In this document: piece after piece, positions 55,301 to 61,816 of the stretch | Numbering within the stretch: the first letter of the stretch is position 1 | Layout of the letters: every line of letters starts with the position of its first letter | Program-made: the position numbers and the translations under genes | Notes under the pieces: model-generated | The model's database searches: none | What the model was told of the DNA's origin: nothing | Seen by the model: only the letters and a program-made list of their open reading frames with translations | Source: Clostridiales bacterium | Lineage (GTDB): Bacteria; Bacillota; Clostridia; Christensenellales; Borkfalkiaceae | Length of the DNA stretch: 64,000 nt | Reading direction: 5' to 3' | Assembly: GCA_015069295.1 (NCBI GenBank) | Contig: SVIW01000001.1 | Coordinates: 225,503-289,502 of the forward strand

Positions 55301-55437
55301 ATTGCGGGGTTTTCTGCCGAAGCGGTAATTGCCGCAGGTTCGCTGACGGTGTCAATCGCTGCGATTGCGCCTGCGCCTGCGCCGACGAACATCGTAGCCA
55401 AAGCCAACGTCAACAGAGTTTTTTTGTTTCTCTTCAT
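52351..55437 (-). CDS. Surface protein with InlB/Flg_new-type repeats and Cys-containing tail
   Basis: This is a 1028-aa protein with a signal peptide (cleavage near ASA/ENP) and AAGGAGG at the start. Residues ~50-560 carry beta modules of the type LEWIYVNGKS, YDNIYVDGVS, QEIVIKAGCQIPCY and EEDVVFKRLG, related to those in the proteins at 1, 8166 and 40322. Residues ~600-985 hold six Listeria-Bacteroides-type repeats in two flavours: YTISFNHPRTGMLLAAP (two copies) and YTVTFVADGETVGSDTYTV (four copies). The end is EEEGGCGS, a hydrophobic stretch and KKKKED. It is monocistronic. It is probably a wall- or membrane-associated adhesin or glycan binder for the pectin locus. Confidence 0.82.
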   Translation of the reverse strand: MKRNKKTLLTLALATMFVGAGAGAIAAIDTVSEPAAITASAENPAIDMASSVSVLNWGAVGDFADTPLYRIALTAGDANAWEFGNFLMKNSETAVLEWIYVNGKSVAQHVAEYKAAVEAGEREHVTSLCNELGNDPVNYAPIFVKILHHPSLSAKCLDIYIPTDYLPANEVTSIVIKKDFSTEALEEVAGKVTSEQEYYLSKDVELKIKPNNSFTGNLFGAVVADLEEVPVNVTGVKWYGTNETRNWFGLALEGHDYVAGENKADKDYADALKLYDNIYVDGVSLASYCVTDNSQTTECYFTGLHGADVCSFRTPSQFNADKINAAQEIVIKAGCQIPCYTTTDKCYVVEEDVVFKRLGNTFVNNDELIEEVTNVHSALTQAPIKDAEGNVAEYRDVITISFTLPNGLEFPHVGNYINEWDYNYGGEYEIARSFISIDVGGEYMTIDEISAIGQELNAELYADTEGKTPMWPFDVFGGRGILLHIVDAEKTGGVRNTMELYIDAALIPHFEMETLTVKIGAGFTVGIASKGVAGTVSKDILLENVPVVAGTVTVDGEEKTVMLGSKLQKPTAEDSYEEGGYRYTLEGWKTANGALWNFDEDVAYEGLVLTKSYAKEAIEYTISFNHPRTGMLLAAPIKFTVETIDSVEFPAVPEELAMEGYTVAWNKTVEDVTLADLQVEPVWTAIKYTATFVADGQTVDTVEYTVEDEEIAAPAVPEKAHYTGAWEAYELVVGGITVNAVYTAITYTVTFVADNETVGTDTYTVEDKDITVPEIPAKDHYTAAWATYELNGGDVTVNAVYTAVEYTISFNHPRTGMLLAAPITFTVETIDEVVFPEVPADLAMEGYSVAWNKTVEDVTLADLQVEPVWTIIEYTVTFVADGETVGSDTYTVDDKEITVPEVPAKEHYTAAWAAYELTTGDVTVNAVYTAVEYTVTFVADGETVGSDTYTVDDKEITVPEVPAKDGYTGAWATYELNGGDVTVEAVYTAIPAEPAEEEGGCGSVIGGVSAAVAMLGAAVVVLKKKKED
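52490..53590. repeat. Nested tandem repeats within the surface protein gene
   Basis: Near-identical ~100-bp stretches recur with a 177-bp period (for example 52561 and 52738, with one mismatch noticed). A larger unit recurs with a 558-bp period (for example CCCGTTCTGG at 52991 and 53549). They encode the InlB-type units and make the gene prone to length change by recombination. Confidence 0.8.
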
Positions 55438-55535
55438 TTTCTGCCTCCTTGCTGAAAATTATTGTTTTTTGTTTTTTATTATAAAGGGTTTTAGGGGACG
55501 TACTGCCCCCAACCTTTATATATTCTTACATAAAT

Positions 55536-55564
55536 ATTTTACCTTTGTTTGTACAAGCTGTCAA
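55536..55564 (-). promoter_or_regulatory. Promoter of the 1028-aa surface protein gene
   Basis: TTGACA (55559-55564) and TAAAAT (55536-55541) are separated by 17 bp on the minus strand. The leader is about 90 nt and ends in AAGGAGGC. Confidence 0.85.
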
Positions 55565-55594
55565 TAGCATATTTTCCGTTGTTTGTGTCAAATA

Positions 55595-56878
55595 TTACGA
55601 TTTTTTGCTTTTGGTTACGAACAAAGCCGCCCCTACTGCCAATGCGACGCCCATCGCCGAGAACAAGGCGTTACCGCCGCAGCCGCTTTCCGTTTTCGAG
55701 GTTTCCAAAACAGGGTTTTTCTCGACAACGGGGGCTTGCAGAGTTTTTAAAAGGGTTTGCGCGTATACGCGGGAAAGATAATCGTTGGCGTGATTGACGT
55801 TGTTACCCGTCATATCCGCGTAACGTTTTCTTTCTAAAAGCGACGCGTGCATTTCCGTCATATTCACGACGGCTACGCCCTCTCGCTCTACCGATTCTTT
55901 CATACCGCGGACAAAGGATTCTTGCGTGCCGTAAAACCCGTTCGCCTCCGCGTTGGGAAGCATCGTTGCCACCGCCAAGATATCGACTTGCGGGAATTTT
56001 GCTTGTATCGAATCGATAATCGTATTGATATTATAGACAAAGCTCGTGATGTTTTTCGACCCGTCGTTCATACCGAACGCAACGATTGCCAAATCAATAT
56101 TATCGTGTTTTGCCACGACGCTGTCGATTGTTTCTACACCCCAAGTGCTGTCCTTTCCGCCAACGGAATGGTTATGTACGTTGACGTTTTGTAAACCGTA
56201 GTTCTTTTTCAAGCCCTCGGCAAACAATTCGCTGTACGTAGGCATATACGGCGAAACGCCCGTAAAGCCCGACGCGTTGCCGCCCACGGAAATCGAATCC
56301 CCAAATACGAGCAGATCCAGCGTATTGCCTTTCGTCAACTTCTCGCGGACGTTGCCAAGCAAACCGCCTTTCCCTTCGGGGATATAGCCGCTATACTTTG
56401 CTTCGTGCGAATAGGTAATCACGATTTGGCGTTCGTGAAACCAACTGCCTTCGTGAAAGGTAATATACCCGCCGCCCGTGCGGGGCATCGTTGCCGCGCT
56501 TGCAACCGTGGGGTACATTTCTTCGTGGGAGAGCAAGGAAATTGCACCGTCGGGATAAACCCAAAGCTTTCCTGCCTGCACGAAATAATCGACGCCCTCT
56601 ACGTACGTTTCCGTCAACTCGGCGTTTTGCACCTTGATGACGTCCTTGATGGGATACAAGGTCTGTATCGGTAAGGGCTCGCCGCTTTCTCCCGCTACGG
56701 GGAGGGCGGATTCTTGATAAGAAACCGTCCCCTCCCATACGGGTTTTAACATTTCGTCTAAGGAATAGAGGGTGTCCGCGCTATCCGCTTGTACGGGTTT
56801 TGCTGCGTTTACTCCGCAGCACGCACCGCATACGCACGCAGCGCAAAGAACTGTTTGAAAAAGCTTTCCAATTCTCAT
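55595..56878 (-). CDS. SGNH/GDSL hydrolase with C-terminal sorting-like tail
   Basis: This is a 427-aa secreted protein with a signal peptide (cleavage near VNA/AKP). An N-terminal beta region (~40-185) precedes an SGNH domain: block I LLVFGDSISVGG with Ser195, block III AFGMNDGS with Asn271, and a His at 363 in NNVNHANDY with Asp355 nearby. It is an esterase, possibly a deacetylase of pectin or another acetylated glycan. The C-terminus is ESGCGGNALFSAMG, a hydrophobic stretch and KSKKS, a variant of the tail on the proteins at 8166, 32456 and 52351. GAGG precedes the start. It is the last gene of the operon that starts at 63958. Confidence 0.88.
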   Translation of the reverse strand: MRIGKLFQTVLCAACVCGACCGVNAAKPVQADSADTLYSLDEMLKPVWEGTVSYQESALPVAGESGEPLPIQTLYPIKDVIKVQNAELTETYVEGVDYFVQAGKLWVYPDGAISLLSHEEMYPTVASAATMPRTGGGYITFHEGSWFHERQIVITYSHEAKYSGYIPEGKGGLLGNVREKLTKGNTLDLLVFGDSISVGGNASGFTGVSPYMPTYSELFAEGLKKNYGLQNVNVHNHSVGGKDSTWGVETIDSVVAKHDNIDLAIVAFGMNDGSKNITSFVYNINTIIDSIQAKFPQVDILAVATMLPNAEANGFYGTQESFVRGMKESVEREGVAVVNMTEMHASLLERKRYADMTGNNVNHANDYLSRVYAQTLLKTLQAPVVEKNPVLETSKTESGCGGNALFSAMGVALAVGAALFVTKSKKS

Positions 56879-56900
56879 AGACGTTTCCTCGTTTTAACGA

Positions 56901-59900
56901 TTAGATAATGCTGAATGCACGGATATACATACCGTCGGCAAGGGTCAATCTGAACATTGCAACTGCCCAGTTCGCCGCATTTTCCGCCGTTACACCGTTC
57001 AGGTTGGTAATATCGATTTCCAAAGCCACCCATTCACCTTCGCTCATACCCGACTGTACGGTATAGTCTTTCGAACCGCCCGTACCCGTTTCAGCAATCG
57101 CGCCTTTCCAACCATCTTCCAACGTGGACGTGATACCAAAACCTGCGTTGATCGTAGTTGCCGAGCCTCTGTTTTGATAAATTACGACCATCTTGGTCTT
57201 GCCTTCCAAGCTAATGCTGCCTTCGCCGCCTTTGCCCCAAGCGTACTGTGCGCCGAGGTAAACGCGGGTATCCCCTTGCGCTGCCTTAAAGGACTTCGAG
57301 TTTGCATCGTAAGCGCCGTTCTTCCATTCTGCCATAAGCGCGTTGAGCGCTGCTTCGTCCGTGAAGTCGAAAGATACGCTGGAATCAAGGCTGAACGTAA
57401 TCGAGTTAAGCACGATTTCGCCTGCGCCCACAAAGCTTACCGCAACGTTCGTAACGTTGCCGCTTGCCGTCAAGGGAAGGGTCGTTACCCCCGAAGCTAC
57501 GTCGAAGGTATAGGTTTGCACTGCGCCGCCGATCGTCAAGGATACTTTCACCGCCGTTACGCCGTCTGCCTGCGTATAGCCAAGGTTCATACTCTTATAA
57601 CCGAGCATCGAGAAGCCCGTAATATCCTTATTGAAGGATGCACCGTCAGCAACGACGAACTTCGTACCAAGGTTATCCATATCGTAGATTGCGGTAAGGG
57701 TTTCGTCGTTTTCAACGCCGAACGCGTATCTGTCGTTGAAGTTGAAGCCAACCAACTCTTCTGCCTTAAACGGTTCGAAAGAAATGCTTTCGATAAGAAT
57801 TGCATTGTCGATACCCAAGCTATCGAAAGAGAGCGACAAGGAAACGAGCGTCCCTTCGTAGTTGTCTTTTCCGAACATATTATAGCTGTAGGTTACAAAT
57901 TCGCTCATACGTGCGTCGATAAGCGCAACGTAATCGGTCGAACCGTTTGCCGTCGTGTAGGTAATCGTCAAGTTCGTACCGTAGCCGAGATTCTTCAAAC
58001 GAAGATTTAAGGTCGTCAGCTCGTCAAGGTCGATAACCTTGCCATCCTGCGGAGTAAGGGTGAAGATTGCGCCCTTTGCGCCGTATGCAGCCGACATCAA
58101 AAGCCCGTTCGTCTTATGATACAAGGTTACGTTTTCGCTTTCCGTAACGCAAGCGTTATCCTTGGGGAAAATCCAACCGTCAACCGCCGTTTGCGAACCT
58201 GCCGCCGCCTCGAGGTCTTCCGCACTATCGTTTACTTGCAAATCTTTGATAGCCTGCGTGTCGCCGTAGTTGCGGTCGTAGTTTTCGATTTCAACACCCT
58301 CAATCGACTTAATCAAAACTTCGTTCGAAAGGTCGTCAGGAGAGGTATTCAAATACGAGAACTGCACGCGAAGCTTCACAAGATATTGCGCTTGACCCCA
58401 AATGGAAACGCCGTTAATTGCCGCCGTAGTAAGGTCGAAATCTTTTGTAATCCATTCGTCGTCTTCGCTCATATTCTTTTCGAGCGGACCAAAGGTATAC
58501 GTAAACGAACAAGTTTCGCCGTAAGCGTTCGATACGAGAGGAGTGCCGTTCTTATCCGCTACGATGAAGTAGAAACGAACGGAGTTTGCTTTACCGAGAT
58601 ATTTGAAGGTCATACGAAGTTTGTGCGAAGCCGAAATATCCAACAGCTCGCCCTCGTAAGCCATAAACGGATCGCCTACTTTTGCAGCGTAACCGAAATT
58701 AATCCTTGCATAATCGCCGTCTTCTACGTATTCCGATTCACCGACGATCGAACCGTCCAAGCCGCCGCCTGCGGGATATACGGGGAACGCGTTAGCAACG
58801 TCTTCTGCCGTAAAGTTCACCGCTACTTTCACGAAAATATCCGTGTCTGCCGTAACTTCGCTGCCTTCTACCACAGCCGTCGTATAGTCGGCGTCGGTGT
58901 AATAGCCGAGCACCTTATAATAGCTGTCTGCAACTACGTCGCTGCGAAGAGAAAGCTTGCCGCCTTCCGCAACGCTGTCTACCAAGACGGGTTCCGCGCT
59001 GCCTGCAACGTAATAGTTCACGCTGTAAACGTTGCCCCACTTTGCATACAAGGTAACGTTATCCGTTACGGTATCTTCTGCAAAGTTCCATTCCTGCGTC
59101 AATTCTGCGTCTTTATACCAACCGATAACCCCGACGTTGCCGTCTACCGCTACGCTGGGTTTGGTTACAAGACCGTCAAGGTCGATAAACTGCGAGGTAA
59201 CTTCCGCAGCGTTGCCAAGGTTTTCACCAAGGTCGAATTTTACTTCGCGTTGGTTAGGATCGTTATAGAAGATAACCGCACGAACGAAAATGGAATCGTA
59301 GCACTGGAAGATAATCGAGCTGAGCGCCGTATTTGCATTGATACCGCTATACTTGGAAAGGTTTACTTCCAAATGCGCCCATTCGCCGTCCTTCATATTC
59401 GTCTTCAAGCCGCTGAGAATACGATAGCCTGCTGCGCCGGTGTCGCCGGGTTGTACGATGGCGGTCTTCCAGCCTGCTTTGTTCATATCTACCGTACCAA
59501 GCCCGACGTTCATCGAAGTAACCGTACCCTTGTTTTGATAGATGATAATCATCTTCGCCTTACCGGTAAGGGGCATACTTTCGTCCCCGTCCGTTGCGCT
59601 GGGATAATATTTCCAAGTCGTCTTTTCTTCCGAATAGGTATATTTCGTTGCGGAAACCGCCGCTTCGAAGCTAACCAAATCCCCCCACGTTTTTGCTTTG
59701 ATAATCGAAGCGAGGGTGGAGTTCGAGAAGTCGAACGCGGAATCTTCGTCTACGCTGAAACGAATATCTTGAATGAAGATTTCGCCCGTGCCCGTGAAGG
59801 TAACTTTTACGTTGGAGATATACCCGCCGTCCGTCAAAGGCAGGGAAATGCTGCTTTCTTCAGGGGTTACCGCAAAGTCGTACGAGCTAACGACGCCGTC

Positions 59901-61799
59901 GATCGTCAACGCTACGTTTACGTTGGTAACACCAGCGTTTTCCATCGCGTAGTTCATCGTCATCGCCGCGTAACCGTAGTTGGTAAAGCAGGTGAAGTCT
60001 TGTTCAAACGAAGCGCCGCTTTCCAAAACGTTGAACTTCGTCATCTTTGCTTCCTTGACGTACTCAACGCCCAAATTATCGCTAGACGATACGCCGAAGG
60101 TGTTTTTATCGTTAAAGTTGAAACCGGGAATCTGCGTTGCTTCAAATTCGTCGAATACGACGCTTTCAATCAAAATTGCGTTATCCGTACCTACGCTTTC
60201 GTAGATGAAGGTCAACGTGGAAAGATAGCCGTTATAGTTGTCTGCGCCGTAGAAGTTAATCTTATATTCGGTAACTTGAGAATCGCGAGCGTTGATCGTA
60301 AAGTCGTAGGACGCCATACGACCGTCGTGGTTCTTATATTGCAATCTAAGCGTGGTTGCATAACCGAAGTTTCTCAAACGAATCTTCACCGTGGAATATT
60401 CGTTCAAGTCAATCAAATCTTCTTCATTCGTTACTATTTCATTGCCTTGGTCATCATAACCATATTCAGGCTTCACTGCGCTAAGCATCACTTTCGCGTT
60501 CGTTTCACGGAAGCCCGTCGTGAAGAGCAAGCCTTCTTTCTTGTTGTACAAGGTTACGTTGTCGGTAGTTGCGTTATCGGTAATCGTACCAAAGTCTTTG
60601 GGGAAAATCCAACCTCTAACCGATTCTTGCGCACCTGCAGCCGCTTCAAGGTCTTCCGCGCTGTCGTTTTCCTTCAACGCTTGAACTGCCGAGCTGTCCG
60701 CCGTCGTTACGTACGTATCGTCCTTAACGCCCTCAATCGATTTAATCAACAATACGTTCGAAAGATCGTTTTCGTCCTTCGATTCGTATTGAGACTGAAT
60801 ACCAAGGGTGGTAAAGTCGTATGCGTTGCCCCAAAGGGACGCACCGTTAAACATCGTTTCTTTCGCAAAGTCAAGCGTAATGGTTACCCATTCGTCGTCT
60901 TCGCTCATATTCATTTCCGTAGGCTTGTAATCGTAACGAACTGCCGCCGCTTCGCTGAAGAACTGCTTATCTACGGGAGCTTCGTCTTCATAACGAGCCA
61001 CGAAATAGAACTTCAAAACGTTTGCGCCGCCGAGGTTCTTAAAGGTAACCTTTACCTTCTGCGAAGAGGTAAGGTCTACCGTTACGTAACGCAACATTGC
61101 GCGAGGGTCAAGCGACGTCGAATAACCGAAGTTAATCTTTGCATAGTCGCCGTCTTCCACGTACTCGATTTCACCAGCCTTCGAGCCCATACCGCCCGCC
61201 GCTTCCATCGTGAAGCGGTTCGCGATAAATTTACCGTCGAAATAGAATTCGTCGCTGCGGTGGATATAGATCTTCATGTTTTCCGTTACGGGCGCACCTT
61301 CTACAATTTCTTCCGTATAGTCGGGGGAAGTGAAGAAGCCGTTGCTGCGATAACCGTCCGCAAGGTCGTGCATCAAACGAAGGGGCTTGCCCTCTTCGAT
61401 TTTGTCCGTATACATCGGGGTTTCGATTTCATTGCCCAAATAGTAGGTAATTTCGTATGTATTCGACCATTTTGCATACAGAGTCATACTCTTTTCTACC
61501 GTATCGGTAAGGAAGTTCCATTCGTCCGTATATTCAGGGTCTTCATACCAACCCGTAACCTTTGCGTTGTTGGGGTTTGCGCCCGTTACAACAACGATAG
61601 GTTTCATCAAGGTTTCGCCCTTTGCTACTTCTTGCGCCATAATGTTGTTGGTCTGCAAATCCGTGCAGGTATCAAACGTTACGGTGCACGTCGTAGAAGC
61701 GGGCGGCGTGCTAGGCTCTTCTTCGCCGCAAGCAACCATAACGGAAAGCCCGAATATAGTCGCCGCAATACCAAGCAGCCATTTTCTCCATCTTTTCAT
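56901..61799 (-). CDS. Giant lipoprotein of two homologous halves
   Basis: This is a 1632-aa lipoprotein (signal ending MVACGE) with AGGAGGC. It consists of two similar halves offset by about 810 residues. Each starts with an InlB/Flg_new-type repeat (WYEDPEYTDEWNF ... LYAKWSNTYEI; WYKDAELTQEWNF ... LYAKWGNVYSV). Each then has a beta-sandwich (EYVEDGDYAKINFGY / EYVEDGDYARINFGY), a second one with SIEGV, an NDSAEDLEAAAG linker found in both halves, and further carbohydrate-binding-like domains (WIFPKD, ILIESV, FNFND). It is co-transcribed with the AraC-oxidoreductase fusion (17 bp gap) and the SGNH hydrolase (22 bp gap). A surface polysaccharide-binding scaffold is the likely role. Confidence 0.82.
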   Translation of the reverse strand: MKRWRKWLLGIAATIFGLSVMVACGEEEPSTPPASTTCTVTFDTCTDLQTNNIMAQEVAKGETLMKPIVVVTGANPNNAKVTGWYEDPEYTDEWNFLTDTVEKSMTLYAKWSNTYEITYYLGNEIETPMYTDKIEEGKPLRLMHDLADGYRSNGFFTSPDYTEEIVEGAPVTENMKIYIHRSDEFYFDGKFIANRFTMEAAGGMGSKAGEIEYVEDGDYAKINFGYSTSLDPRAMLRYVTVDLTSSQKVKVTFKNLGGANVLKFYFVARYEDEAPVDKQFFSEAAAVRYDYKPTEMNMSEDDEWVTITLDFAKETMFNGASLWGNAYDFTTLGIQSQYESKDENDLSNVLLIKSIEGVKDDTYVTTADSSAVQALKENDSAEDLEAAAGAQESVRGWIFPKDFGTITDNATTDNVTLYNKKEGLLFTTGFRETNAKVMLSAVKPEYGYDDQGNEIVTNEEDLIDLNEYSTVKIRLRNFGYATTLRLQYKNHDGRMASYDFTINARDSQVTEYKINFYGADNYNGYLSTLTFIYESVGTDNAILIESVVFDEFEATQIPGFNFNDKNTFGVSSSDNLGVEYVKEAKMTKFNVLESGASFEQDFTCFTNYGYAAMTMNYAMENAGVTNVNVALTIDGVVSSYDFAVTPEESSISLPLTDGGYISNVKVTFTGTGEIFIQDIRFSVDEDSAFDFSNSTLASIIKAKTWGDLVSFEAAVSATKYTYSEEKTTWKYYPSATDGDESMPLTGKAKMIIIYQNKGTVTSMNVGLGTVDMNKAGWKTAIVQPGDTGAAGYRILSGLKTNMKDGEWAHLEVNLSKYSGINANTALSSIIFQCYDSIFVRAVIFYNDPNQREVKFDLGENLGNAAEVTSQFIDLDGLVTKPSVAVDGNVGVIGWYKDAELTQEWNFAEDTVTDNVTLYAKWGNVYSVNYYVAGSAEPVLVDSVAEGGKLSLRSDVVADSYYKVLGYYTDADYTTAVVEGSEVTADTDIFVKVAVNFTAEDVANAFPVYPAGGGLDGSIVGESEYVEDGDYARINFGYAAKVGDPFMAYEGELLDISASHKLRMTFKYLGKANSVRFYFIVADKNGTPLVSNAYGETCSFTYTFGPLEKNMSEDDEWITKDFDLTTAAINGVSIWGQAQYLVKLRVQFSYLNTSPDDLSNEVLIKSIEGVEIENYDRNYGDTQAIKDLQVNDSAEDLEAAAGSQTAVDGWIFPKDNACVTESENVTLYHKTNGLLMSAAYGAKGAIFTLTPQDGKVIDLDELTTLNLRLKNLGYGTNLTITYTTANGSTDYVALIDARMSEFVTYSYNMFGKDNYEGTLVSLSLSFDSLGIDNAILIESISFEPFKAEELVGFNFNDRYAFGVENDETLTAIYDMDNLGTKFVVADGASFNKDITGFSMLGYKSMNLGYTQADGVTAVKVSLTIGGAVQTYTFDVASGVTTLPLTASGNVTNVAVSFVGAGEIVLNSITFSLDSSVSFDFTDEAALNALMAEWKNGAYDANSKSFKAAQGDTRVYLGAQYAWGKGGEGSISLEGKTKMVVIYQNRGSATTINAGFGITSTLEDGWKGAIAETGTGGSKDYTVQSGMSEGEWVALEIDITNLNGVTAENAANWAVAMFRLTLADGMYIRAFSII

Positions 61800-61816
61800 C
61801 CTTTTGCCTCCTGATT

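Noticed and set aside
32175-55437. LPXTG sortase signals on the surface proteins
   Set aside because: The C-termini show GC(G/S)S-hydrophobic-Lys tails, and no LPXTG-like motif precedes them.
58116-61814. 1232-aa open frame on the plus strand
   Set aside because: It is the antisense shadow of the 1632-aa lipoprotein gene, with Arg/Val-rich low-sense sequence, no ribosome site and no signal or domain. Similar long shadows at 34769-36778, 38300-39508, 40616-41950 and 41987-43705 were dropped for the same reason.
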